Position numbers and translations under genes: made by a program
The notes under the pieces: model-generated
Seen by the model: the letters and a program-made list of their open reading frames with translations, nothing else
Told to the model about the DNA's origin: nothing
Database searches by the model: none
From: JAPOXR01 sp965116115
GTDB taxonomy: Bacteria > Pseudomonadota > Alphaproteobacteria > Rhodobacterales > Rhodobacteraceae
Assembly (NCBI GenBank): GCA_965116115.1
Contig: OZ220486.1
Coordinates: 3,844,001-3,908,000, forward strand
DNA: 64,000 bases
Direction: 5' to 3'
In this document: positions 18,910 through 27,562 of the stretch, piece by piece
How the letters are laid out: each line of letters opens with the position of its first letter
Numbering within the stretch: the stretch's first letter is position 1

Positions 18910-20160
18910 ATGGTTGAGTTGTTCAGAAAAGCCGCGCTTGACCGCCTGTCCGAACCGGAAAAGCTCGACCGGGCGCTTTCGGTCGTATCGGCGCGGGGAT
19001 GGCTGGCGCTTTGCGCGTTGATGGTTTTCGTCGCCGCGCTGGTCGTCTGGTCGGTGCTGGGAACGGTTTCCCGTTATGTGAGCGCCAGCGGAATACTGCT
19101 GAACACCGACGGCACCGTGGTCGATGCGGTGGCCGCCGACACGGGGACATTGATCGAAATCATCCAAACGGTCGGCGAATCGGTCGAGAAGGGAGATCTG
19201 GTCGCCAAGACCGAGAACCCCGATTTGATGGAACGCTACCAGAGCGCGCTCGCACTGGCAGAGGAAAGCGAACGGGCCCTCGAAAACCTCAAGACGGACT
19301 TCGAAGCTGAGGACAAGCTGTTCAAGGAAAACATGGCCAAGCAGCAGGCCCGCCTCGAACAGTTCGAACGCATCGGCCGCGAAGCCGTGGACGCCGCCCG
19401 GGAGCGCCTCGACAACAACCGCCGGCTCTTCGACGAACGCATAGTGACCCGGATCACCCTCGACCGCAGCCAGCAGGAGTTTGACCGGGCGCGGCAGGAG
19501 CTGTCCGAGACCACCCGTCAGCTCGAGGCGCTGGAAACGCAGGAGTTGACACGGCAGCGCGAAAACCGCATCCGGCTGAACAACGCGGACACCCGCATCC
19601 AGGAAGCGCGCCTGCGGGCGCGCGAGCTCCAGACGCGGCTGCAGGCGCAGAATATCCTGGCGCCGGCTTCCGGCGACGTCATCGAGATCAAGGCCGCCTT
19701 GGGATCAGTGCTCGCCGCGGGCCAGCCGGTGCTCAGCATCACCACCGGTTCGGGCGAAGACGTCGAGGTGCTGATGTACATTCCGCCGAGTGACGGGAAA
19801 CGTGTCGCGGCGGGAATGAACGTGCTGGTCTCCCCCGCGACCACGCAGCCGGAGACGCACGGATTCGTCAAAGGCGTTGTCGAGAATGTGTCCGAGTTTC
19901 CGGTGAGCGTCAGCGGCATCGTTTCCGTGCTGCAGAACCAGGAACTCGCCCAGATCTTTTCCCAGAACGGGCCGCCTTATGTCAGCCGCGTCATGCTGGC
20001 TCCTGATCCGACGACGGCGAGCGGTTTCGCTTGGACCACCAAGAACGGGGCGGATGAAACGCTGATTTCCGGAACGCTCGCCAGCATCGATATCAGGGTT
20101 GAGAGCCAGCGTCCCATCGCCATGGTGATCCCGCTGCTGAAGAAGCTGGCCGGACAGTGA
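18910..20160 (+). CDS. NHLM secretion protein, HlyD-like periplasmic adaptor
   Basis: The 416-residue protein opens MVELFRKAALDRLSEPEKLD, followed by one membrane segment at about residues 31-55 (WLALCALMVFVAALVVWSVL). A lipoyl-like half-motif, a long coiled coil (about 100-240, rich in Glu, Arg and Leu) and a second lipoyl half (LAPASGDVIEIKAALGSVLA) follow. This is the membrane-fusion protein layout of HlyD, and the start matches the NHLM-type family TIGR03794. It would link the inner-membrane ABC exporter to an outer-membrane channel. No outer-membrane TolC gene is in the window. Its TGA overlaps the GTG of the next gene. Confidence 0.9.
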   Translation: MVELFRKAALDRLSEPEKLDRALSVVSARGWLALCALMVFVAALVVWSVLGTVSRYVSASGILLNTDGTVVDAVAADTGTLIEIIQTVGESVEKGDLVAKTENPDLMERYQSALALAEESERALENLKTDFEAEDKLFKENMAKQQARLEQFERIGREAVDAARERLDNNRRLFDERIVTRITLDRSQQEFDRARQELSETTRQLEALETQELTRQRENRIRLNNADTRIQEARLRARELQTRLQAQNILAPASGDVIEIKAALGSVLAAGQPVLSITTGSGEDVEVLMYIPPSDGKRVAAGMNVLVSPATTQPETHGFVKGVVENVSEFPVSVSGIVSVLQNQELAQIFSQNGPPYVSRVMLAPDPTTASGFAWTTKNGADETLISGTLASIDIRVESQRPIAMVIPLLKKLAGQ

Positions 20161-22349
20161 ACGAATCCGACGAGCCGCGACCGAACCTTTCCCGCAGGCG
20201 CGGCGGCAGACGAGCCGTACCCACCATCCTGCAGATGGAGGCGACGGAATGCGGCGCGGCCTGCCTGGCGATGATTCTCGCCCATTACGGCAGATGGGTG
20301 CCGCTGGAGGAACTGCGCGTGCGCTGCGGCGTGTCGCGCGACGGCAGCAAGGCAGTCAGCATGCTGCGGGCGGCCAGGGAACTCGGATTCAAAGCGCGCG
20401 GTTTCCGACGCGATCCGGGCCGTCTGTTTGATCTACCTTTCCCGATGATCGTGTTCTGGAACTTCAACCATTTCATCGTGCTTGAAGGCATCCGGCGCGG
20501 CTCCGCCTACATCAACGATCCGGCCGAAGGCCCGCGCCGCATATCCATGCAGGAATTCGACGAAGGATTCACCGGGGTCTGCCTCGTCTTCGAGCCGACG
20601 CCGCAGTTCCGCCGGGGCGGCGCGCGGCCGAATCTGCTGCGGGGTCTGTTCGCCCGTCTGGGCCGGGCACGGTCTCCGTTACTGTTCGTTATACTGGTGA
20701 CTCTCGCATTGCTGGTTCCGGGCCTCGCCGTCCCGACGTTTTCCAAAGTGTTCGTGGATGAGGTTCTGATCGGGAGAAGCGAGACACTCGTCGAACCGCT
20801 GCTCATCGGCCTCGGGATCGTGACCGTCCTGCAAGGCTTGCTCACCTGGTTCCAGCAGCACTGTCTCGCGCGCATGGAAACCAAGCTTTCACTCGTCGCG
20901 ACTTCGCATTTTTTCTGGCATGTCATGACGCTGCCGATGGCGTTCTTCTCCCAGCGTTTCGCGGGCGACATCGCCAACCGGGTCGCCTCGAACGACAACG
21001 TGGCGCGGATCGTATCGGGCGAACTGGCCACCAACACGGTCAACATGCTGACTATGGCCGCCTACGCGGGCGTCATGCTGGCTTACGATGTGACCTTGGC
21101 ACTTGTCGTATTCACCATGGCGGTCGCCAACCTGCTCGCTCTCCGGCTGGTTTCCCGCGCCCGGGAGAACGCCAGCCGCCGCCTGCTGAAGGAGCAGGGC
21201 AAGGTGGCTGGCGCGTCCGTCTCCGGGCTCAGCATGATCGAGACCCTGAAAGCCAACGGCACGGAGGGCGACCTTTTCTCACGCCTGGCCGGCATGCATA
21301 CCAACGTCGTGGCCGCCCAGCAGGATCTGGGGCGATTGACGAATCTTCTGAACGTCGTGCCGCCGCTTCTCACCGCGCTTACCACCGTCGTGATTCTTGG
21401 CCTCGGCGGCCTTCGTCTGTTGGAGGGAGCGCTGACCGTCGGCGGACTGGTCGCCTTTCAAAGCCTCGCGCGGAGCTTCTCCCAGCCGATCGAGGGCCTG
21501 ATCCAGTTCGGCGCCAACCTTCAGACGGTCAAGGCCGACATCGCCCGGCTCGACGACGTGCTGAACTACACGCCGGATCAGCGGATAGTCCGCGGCATGA
21601 ACCGGACGGACGATACCGAACGTCCGCGCGGCCCGGGTTTCGTCACGCTTGATAACGTCACCTTCGGCTACAACCGGCAGGAGGGGCCGCTGATCGAGAA
21701 TTTCAGCCTCGAGATCAATCCGGGCCAACGGGTCGCGCTGGTCGGAGGCTCCGGAAGCGGCAAATCAACCGTCGGCAAACTGGTTTGCGGCCTGCTCAAA
21801 CCCTGGTCCGGAAACGTGCTCATTGATGACGACAGGTTGCAGGACTTGTCTCCGACCCACATCGCCGAGATCGTTTCCTATGTCGATCAGGAGATCATCT
21901 TGTTCGAGGGAAGCGTCAGGGACAACATCACGCTCTGGAATTCGACCATCGACAGCCATCAGGTCGCCCAGGCCCTGCGCGATGCCGCGATCCTCAACGA
22001 CATCATGACCCGGCCGAACAAATACGACGCGAAGATAGAGGAAGGCGGACGGAATCTGAGCGGCGGCCAGCGCCAGCGTCTGGAAATCGCCCGCGCGCTC
22101 GCGTCTGATCCGCGCATCATTGTGTTCGATGAGGCCACCGCCGCGCTCGACCCCGCAACCGAAATGGAGATCGATAACAACCTCCGCCAGCGCGGCTGCA
22201 CCTGTCTGATCATTGCCCATCGGCTCAGCACCATCCGTGACGCCGACCGTATCGTCGTTCTTGACGGCGGCCGGGTCGTTCAGGAGGGCCGTCACGACGA
22301 ACTGATCAAAGCGGACGGTCTTTACCGCACGCTGATAACGTCGAGTTGA
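20157..22349 (+). CDS. NHLM C39-peptidase ABC exporter
   Basis: The 730-residue protein begins with a C39 peptidase domain: catalytic Cys in ATECGAACLAMILAHYG, His in FWNFNHFIVLEGI and Asp in INDPAEGP. This domain cleaves leaders after GG, which fits the four GG-ending leaders here. A six-helix membrane domain follows (about 170-450), then an ATPase domain with Walker A VGGSGSGKST, signature LSGGQRQRLEIARAL and Walker B IIVFDEATAALDP. It should remove the leader and export the mature product. The GTG start overlaps the stop of the HlyD-like gene (GTGA), so translation is coupled. Confidence 0.93.
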   Translation: MNESDEPRPNLSRRRGGRRAVPTILQMEATECGAACLAMILAHYGRWVPLEELRVRCGVSRDGSKAVSMLRAARELGFKARGFRRDPGRLFDLPFPMIVFWNFNHFIVLEGIRRGSAYINDPAEGPRRISMQEFDEGFTGVCLVFEPTPQFRRGGARPNLLRGLFARLGRARSPLLFVILVTLALLVPGLAVPTFSKVFVDEVLIGRSETLVEPLLIGLGIVTVLQGLLTWFQQHCLARMETKLSLVATSHFFWHVMTLPMAFFSQRFAGDIANRVASNDNVARIVSGELATNTVNMLTMAAYAGVMLAYDVTLALVVFTMAVANLLALRLVSRARENASRRLLKEQGKVAGASVSGLSMIETLKANGTEGDLFSRLAGMHTNVVAAQQDLGRLTNLLNVVPPLLTALTTVVILGLGGLRLLEGALTVGGLVAFQSLARSFSQPIEGLIQFGANLQTVKADIARLDDVLNYTPDQRIVRGMNRTDDTERPRGPGFVTLDNVTFGYNRQEGPLIENFSLEINPGQRVALVGGSGSGKSTVGKLVCGLLKPWSGNVLIDDDRLQDLSPTHIAEIVSYVDQEIILFEGSVRDNITLWNSTIDSHQVAQALRDAAILNDIMTRPNKYDAKIEEGGRNLSGGQRQRLEIARALASDPRIIVFDEATAALDPATEMEIDNNLRQRGCTCLIIAHRLSTIRDADRIVVLDGGRVVQEGRHDELIKADGLYRTLITSS

Positions 22350-22353
22350 AAAT

Positions 22354-25287
22354 TTGCTTGTACCTGAATCCATCGCGCGCATCTCCGGTCCGTCCTATGA
22401 AACGGGCGCTTTCAAGCCGATCATTTTGAATGATCCCCAGCGCATCGTCATCGTCGCGCGGGGATGTCTGAACATATTCGCGGTCAGAAGCCGCGGAAAT
22501 CTGCCGCTCTACCGCAACCCCTTCGTCACCTGCGTCACCGCCGGCCAAGCCGCCTTTGACGGACCGGAACTGACAGGCGCCGGATCCGAGCAGGACAGTT
22601 TTTTCTTTCTGGCCGTCCCTTCTCCGGACGCCGTCATCATGGAGACGGAACGATCGAAATTCAACGATGAGAAGGAACTGAGCATCGGCACGGTCGCCAT
22701 GATCGACGGGTGGATATCGAACCTGTCGGAACTCCTGTCCCGCAACCGGATTCTGCCGCCCCGCGACATCCAACTTCTCGAAGCCGATCCGGACGTGCCC
22801 TGCCCCGCCGGCATGTCAGTGGGCGCGCATCATTCGGACGTCCTCTGGGTCTCGGCGAACCGGTCAGCGCATTTCATCGGCAATCAAGAATTCGCCGTCG
22901 AACCGGAAACGCTCCTGCCCCTGTCGGAGCGGACTTGGCTGCGCCTCACCGCCGACACCGAGATCTCGGGGACGCACACGCCGGCGCTCTTGGGCACGGA
23001 ACGGCTTTGGCCGGCTCTGGACGGTCTCAGCGCTCTGTTGCTGAGGTCGGCGCAGTTAATCGCCGAAAAAAACAACGCGATCAGCCGGGAGCGCAACCGG
23101 ACAAGCAGAAAGAACCAAGAGGTGGTCACATCGACGATCGTCCGGAACATCGGCGGGGTCTTGAACACTGCGACAGACGACGAGACCGCGGCGCCGACGG
23201 CCGATCGGACGCCTTTGCTCACGGCGGCGAATCTGGTCGCCAAGTCTGTCGGCGGCGGGCTGAGCCCTGCTCAACAGAGCGGCAAAGCAAGCGAAGCGGT
23301 CGACGCGGGGAACCTCGCATCGTTCGTCCGCCTTTCCGGTATGAGGACGCGCGAAATATCGCTTGAGAACGACTGGTCCAAGCGCGGCGGGCCTTCCTTC
23401 GTCGGACGCTCGGTCGACGGGGCGCGGCCGCTGGCCGTGCTTTCGAACGGACGCGGTTCTTACCGCGCCGTCGATCCCGCGGGCCGAGCGACCTGGGCCG
23501 TGAACCGCAGGGCGGCGGAGCGGATCGAACGCCGCGGCGTCATATTCTACGCTCCTTTGCCGGATCGCATCAAAAGCGGCTTGGCGGCGCTGCTGCACGT
23601 CCTGCGCCGATACGGAAGCGATTTCCGGCTATTGACCGCAATGGCCGTTCTGAGCAGTCTGATCGCCCTGTTGACACCGATCCTCACAGGCGAGCTTCTG
23701 GCCGAAATCATCCCGCGCGGGGATACGGAGATGTGGATCGCCGCCCTCGGCGCGCTCGGGCTGGGGGCGCTGGGAGCCGCGGCGTTCGATGTCGTAGGCG
23801 CTCTGGCGGCGTTAAGGATCGAGGGCCGGGTAGACGAACAGCTTCAGGCCTCCGTTTGGAACCGGCTGGTTTCCTTGCCGACATCGTTTTTCCGCCGCTT
23901 CACCGCGGGCGACCTGGCCGACCGGGCGAACGGCGTCGGCTTGATCCGGCAGTTGCTGACCGGCGCCACCGTGCACGGGCTGATCAGCAGCCTGTTCTCC
24001 ATCTTCAGCCTCGCCCTGCTGTTCTATTACAGTTGGACGCTCGCTCTGGGCGCGTGCGGCATCTCTGCCGCGCTGGTCGCGGGATCATGGTTTCTGGTGC
24101 GGCGCCAAGTGCGTCATTACCGCACCGCGTTTCTCGCGCAGGGACTGATTGACGGTTTCGTTTTTCAGATGATCACCGGGGTGGGCAAGCTTCGGATGGC
24201 GAACGCCGAACACTATGCGCTCTCACTCTGGGCGCGGCAGTTCGCCGCCCAGCGGCGAGCCACGCTCACTGCGCGGTTCTGGGGAGCCGCCCAGCACACT
24301 GTGAACGCAATGTTCATGCCGATATCTCTTCTCATTATTTTCGCCTTCATATGGTATTCGCTCATTGAAGGCGAGGCACAGGAGACCTTCGACCTTGCGG
24401 ACTTTCTGTCTTTCAACGCGGCGTTCGGACAGTTCGCCGCTTCGATCGTCGCCCTGACCGGCGCGTGGACGACGATCAGCAGCGCCATCCCGCTGTTCGA
24501 GCGCGTCAAGCCGATTCTCGAATGTCCGCCGGAGAACAGCGTCGGCAGTTTCGCCCCGGCGGACCTCACGGGACACATTGAGTTCGCACGGATTTCCTTC
24601 CGCTACCTGCCGGACGCGCCCAACGCGGTGGACAATGTGTCTTTCCAGATCCGGCAAGGCGATTATGTGGCATTCGTCGGACCGTCCGGTTCCGGGAAAT
24701 CGACAATCTATCGTTTGCTTCTCGGATTCGAACGGCCTGCTTCGGGGGCGGTTCTGATTGACGGCCACGACCTCCTGCATCTTGATCTGCCGACGGTCCG
24801 CAATCTGATGGGCGTTGTGATGCAAGACGGCAAGTTGATTGCCGCGAGCATTTTCGAGAATATTTCGGGATCCTCCTCGTTGACCATGGAGGAGGCCTGG
24901 GCGGCTGCCCGGTCCGCGGGGCTCGGGGATGATATCCGGGCCATGCCGATGGGCATGCATACGATGCTGCCCGAAGGCGGCGTCGGTCTGTCCGGCGGAC
25001 AGAAGCAAAGAGTGCTTATCGCCCGCGCCTTGGCCCGCAAGCCGCGGATCCTTCTGTTCGACGAAGCGACCAGCGCTCTCGACAACCGGACTCAACTGAC
25101 CGTCCAGGAATCGCTCCAGACACTCAACGTCACGCGCATCGTCATCGCCCATCGGCTGAGCACGATCTACGACGCCGACAGGATATTCGTGATGAAGGAG
25201 GGCCGGATCGTCGAGACCGGCAGGTACGAAGAACTCATGGTTCGGGACGGTCTCTTCGCCGAGCTGGCGCGACGTCAGATCGTCTAG
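22354..25287 (+). CDS. NHLM ABC transporter subunit 2 with long N-terminal domain
   Basis: The 977-residue protein has an N-terminal region of about 400 residues without peptidase motifs, as in the second ABC protein of NHLM systems (TIGR03797). A membrane domain (about 410-690) and an ATPase follow, with VGPSGSGKSTIYRLLLG, LSGGQKQRVLIARALARKP and ILLFDEATSALDN. It probably pairs with the C39-type subunit as a heterodimeric exporter. The start is a TTG at 22354, five bases after the upstream stop, and no ATG lies nearby in frame. The gene ends the RiPP cluster. Confidence 0.9.
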   Translation: MLVPESIARISGPSYETGAFKPIILNDPQRIVIVARGCLNIFAVRSRGNLPLYRNPFVTCVTAGQAAFDGPELTGAGSEQDSFFFLAVPSPDAVIMETERSKFNDEKELSIGTVAMIDGWISNLSELLSRNRILPPRDIQLLEADPDVPCPAGMSVGAHHSDVLWVSANRSAHFIGNQEFAVEPETLLPLSERTWLRLTADTEISGTHTPALLGTERLWPALDGLSALLLRSAQLIAEKNNAISRERNRTSRKNQEVVTSTIVRNIGGVLNTATDDETAAPTADRTPLLTAANLVAKSVGGGLSPAQQSGKASEAVDAGNLASFVRLSGMRTREISLENDWSKRGGPSFVGRSVDGARPLAVLSNGRGSYRAVDPAGRATWAVNRRAAERIERRGVIFYAPLPDRIKSGLAALLHVLRRYGSDFRLLTAMAVLSSLIALLTPILTGELLAEIIPRGDTEMWIAALGALGLGALGAAAFDVVGALAALRIEGRVDEQLQASVWNRLVSLPTSFFRRFTAGDLADRANGVGLIRQLLTGATVHGLISSLFSIFSLALLFYYSWTLALGACGISAALVAGSWFLVRRQVRHYRTAFLAQGLIDGFVFQMITGVGKLRMANAEHYALSLWARQFAAQRRATLTARFWGAAQHTVNAMFMPISLLIIFAFIWYSLIEGEAQETFDLADFLSFNAAFGQFAASIVALTGAWTTISSAIPLFERVKPILECPPENSVGSFAPADLTGHIEFARISFRYLPDAPNAVDNVSFQIRQGDYVAFVGPSGSGKSTIYRLLLGFERPASGAVLIDGHDLLHLDLPTVRNLMGVVMQDGKLIAASIFENISGSSSLTMEEAWAAARSAGLGDDIRAMPMGMHTMLPEGGVGLSGGQKQRVLIARALARKPRILLFDEATSALDNRTQLTVQESLQTLNVTRIVIAHRLSTIYDADRIFVMKEGRIVETGRYEELMVRDGLFAELARRQIV

Positions 25288-25649
25288 CAGTGCGGCTTTA
25301 ATACATCCCCGATTAAACGTAACCGGTCAGCTGAATTTTTCCGGAAATGTCACGTCAAATGTTGAAACTGCGGCGCTGTTTTCCTCAAGCGCCGGAATCG
25401 GAGGGGGATGTCCCACCCGATGTTGAACTTTGGTATAGGCGGTGTTGCCTCCCCCGGGATCTGATGAAGAAAAGGAAGCAACACCATGAAGACCATCAGC
25501 ACATTCCCCCGTTCCTGAATCCGACGCTCTCGACAGACATTTCAATGACCGCCTGCGGCAAGCGGACCCGGTTCCGGAAATGCTTGCCGGCTGCCTGACC
25601 AGTTATGATCGAAAGTTCAAAAGCGGCGGCCCCGAGGGGGAGCGCGCCG
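25288..25649. other. Intergenic region with a possible decayed insertion sequence
   Basis: The stretch holds the 11-base motif GGGGATGTCCC at 25404-25414, also found near 8040 (inverted), 8471 and 42667. An imperfect hairpin GGTGTTGCCTCC ... GGAAGCAACACC precedes an ATG at about 25485. From that ATG the frame reads MKTISTFPRS and stops, while another frame continues ALDRHFNDRLRQADPVPEML. This looks like a frameshifted transposase start, but no family could be assigned. Confidence 0.35.
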
Positions 25650-26615
25650 TCAAGGTCTGCGGCGCGCACCGAAAACGGCTTCAATATCTTCTGCCGTGAT
25701 CAGGGCTTCGAGCCATGCGTCAAGCTCCCCGGCCGCCGCGGTGCGGACCTTTTCGGCGCGCGCAGGGGGCACGCCGCCGAATTTAACCCGCGCTTGCCGC
25801 AGAAACGTTTCGGCTTTTCCTTCCGCCAGCCCTTCTTCCCGGTTCTGCTTCCTCCAGATCTGCGCGGCGGTTCCCATGACATCGTCCACTTCGCAAGGAT
25901 CTTTTCCTGCGCGTCTGAGCGCGGCTTCGATGCGCTCAGGCGGCAGGCCGGCCTGTTCAACGATATAAGCGGAAATATAGCGCCCTGACTCGTCGACGGC
26001 AATGCCCGCGATGAGCATGTCGTCCTCTTCATCGCCGGCGCTCTCCCGGTTCGACAGCACGAGGGTCAGCAAGCCCGAACGGATTCGGACATCCAGCGAC
26101 AACTCTTCGGGCGCGGTCCGCCCGAGATCACGCAGCGTGTAACTTCCGAAAGAGCGGGCGAGCCGTTCCAGCCCCTGCGGAGCCTCGATCATCTCCTGAA
26201 CAGACAGCGCCGCGCTCCACGGCTCGCGCCCGTGATAAAAGACGACCGGAATGATCAGCGGCAGCCGCCCGGAGGAACGGCCGCCGTCCGTCTCCTTGGG
26301 CTGGAGCCTGACCATGTAACGCAGGAACTGAAGCGGAGTGAGCGGATCGGCGCGCGCCTCATGCTCCAGCAAGGCGTAGACCAAAGCCCGGCCGCCGCCC
26401 TTGAGGCGGATGCGGAAAATCGCGTCCGCCTGCGTTCTGAGGCCTTCGGCGTCGACAGCCGTGCCTTCGATATGCTCGGGCGGATGATCAGGGTCCAGCA
26501 GGTCGAGCACGTCCGCTGGAAGACATTCCCGCAGCATATGACCGGCGCGGGCGGGACCGGATTGCGGCATTCCGCAGCAGGCGGCGGACGACGGTGAGGA
26601 TACCAGCAGTGTCAT
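25650..26615 (-). CDS. Rpn-family recombination-promoting nuclease / putative transposase
   Basis: The 321-residue product matches the Rpn (YhgA-like, PD-(D/E)XK) family: AGHMLRECLPADVLDLLDPD near the N-terminus, RTQADAIFRIRLKGGGRALV and YALLEHEARADPLTPLQFLR with the nuclease core, and LPLIIPVVFYHGREPWSAAL. Its C-terminus ends DAWLEALITAEDIEAVFG. These proteins cut DNA and promote RecA-independent recombination. The ATG at 26615 was chosen because the frame upstream encodes an IS66 piece. The first 20 residues (SSPSSAACCGMPQSG) do not match the expected N-terminal block, and another frame does so better, so one or two small indels may have damaged the start. Confidence 0.75.
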   Translation of the reverse strand: MTLLVSSPSSAACCGMPQSGPARAGHMLRECLPADVLDLLDPDHPPEHIEGTAVDAEGLRTQADAIFRIRLKGGGRALVYALLEHEARADPLTPLQFLRYMVRLQPKETDGGRSSGRLPLIIPVVFYHGREPWSAALSVQEMIEAPQGLERLARSFGSYTLRDLGRTAPEELSLDVRIRSGLLTLVLSNRESAGDEEDDMLIAGIAVDESGRYISAYIVEQAGLPPERIEAALRRAGKDPCEVDDVMGTAAQIWRKQNREEGLAEGKAETFLRQARVKFGGVPPARAEKVRTAAAGELDAWLEALITAEDIEAVFGARRRP

Positions 26616-26639
26616 CCCGGCCAGCCGCCAGCGCGGGAT

Positions 26640-27105
26640 CATGTGCGCCGCCGCTGAGTAACGCACGGTCGAACGCACTCCCGGACCGTATTGCGCCGGG
26701 GCCTTCACGCCCTCCGGAAAGCGGCCCGCAGCCGGGCGTCTCGAGCACAACCGGCGGGATGTCTGCGACCTGACGCCGGACATACCCCTCTGACGCCGCG
26801 ACGGCGAGGGACGCGCCGCACCGGCCGCAGACATCGGGATTTGGGAAACCCGTCGTTCGACGGCGGCTTATGACTGTCACGGCTGTTCGTTACCAGCCGC
26901 CGCTCAAGCTCGGAAACGCGGCCCTGCGAAACCGCAAGCGCCGCGACGGCTTCGTCCCGTTCGGCAACGGCAGCATCGCGCTCGGCGAAAGCAGCGTCAC
27001 GATGCGCGGCAGCCTCGGCAAGTCCCGCCTTGAGACCTGCACGGCTGAAACCCGGATCGGCGATCCTGTCACGCGATGCCGCCGGTCATCGGACCGGCTC
27101 CGCTG
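26640..27105 (-). pseudogene. IS66-family TnpC transposase, N-terminal remnant
   Basis: Read on the minus strand, the segment first gives a coiled coil (LKAGLAEAAAHRDAAFAERD and AVAERDEAVAALAVSQGRVS). Next is a Cys-x-x-Cys zinc element (PDVCGRCGASLAVAAS), then EGYVRRQVADIPPVVLE, and in a shifted frame FPEGVKAPAQYGPGVRSTV. This order is the N-terminus of IS66 TnpC. At least one frameshift is present, and the catalytic domain is missing where the Rpn gene begins. The element is dead. Confidence 0.75.
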
Positions 27106-27312
27106 ATAACTCATAATGAATCAAACCAAGGATAATTCGATTGCCGGCTGATCCGCAGCTTGCGCTGCTCTGCTCAGTGTCATCTCTTATCTTGGCAAGG
27201 GATTCGATCAAACAGAGGACACGAAGCCAAGAGAAAATTTTACCTGACTACTTACCGGGGAAATACGAAACACCATGTGTTCGGTGTTGATACGGCTGTC
27301 GGCCGTCAGTAT

Positions 27313-27329
27313 GATGTCATCCTGACATC
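27313..27329. promoter_or_regulatory. Inverted repeat upstream of the IetAS-like operon
   Basis: GATGTCA, a TCC centre and TGACATC form perfect 7-base arms, 23 bases before the start of the small gene at 27353. The spacing would suit an operator for a small DNA-binding protein such as that gene's product. The assignment rests on symmetry and position only. Confidence 0.4.
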
Positions 27330-27352
27330 TCAGTAATCAAGCGAATCGACTC

Positions 27353-27562
27353 ATGTCCGAGGAGGCTCCCTCGCCGCGAGCGGCGAACGGACGGAATCGG
27401 GTGGCAATCACCATCTCGGTTCCCGAACCTCTGCCGGGCCGGATCGACCGGTTCATCGAGAGCAGGGACGTCTTGGTCTCGCGCAACAACTGGCTGCTTG
27501 AGGCGGCGGTGGAAAAACTGGATCGGCAACAGGTGCCGCAGGAGGGTCAGGATGGCGCGTAG
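27353..27562 (+). CDS. Small ribbon-helix-helix-like protein
   Basis: The 69-residue product has a short disordered start, then RVAITISVPEPLPGRIDRFI and ESRDVLVSRNNWLLEAAVEK. This beta-strand then helix-helix pattern resembles CopG/MetJ-type DNA-binding antitoxins. It overlaps the ATPase gene by 11 bases, so it is translated with it. It may autoregulate the operon through the inverted repeat 23 bases upstream. Published IetAS pairs are described as two-gene systems, so a third small component here is an inference. Confidence 0.55.
   Translation: MSEEAPSPRAANGRNRVAITISVPEPLPGRIDRFIESRDVLVSRNNWLLEAAVEKLDRQQVPQEGQDGA

Noticed and set aside
25650..26834. Longer 394-residue version of the Rpn protein
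   Set aside because: The first 73 residues encode an IS66 TnpC fragment (FPEGVKAPAQYGPG), so the ATG at 26615 is the more likely start.
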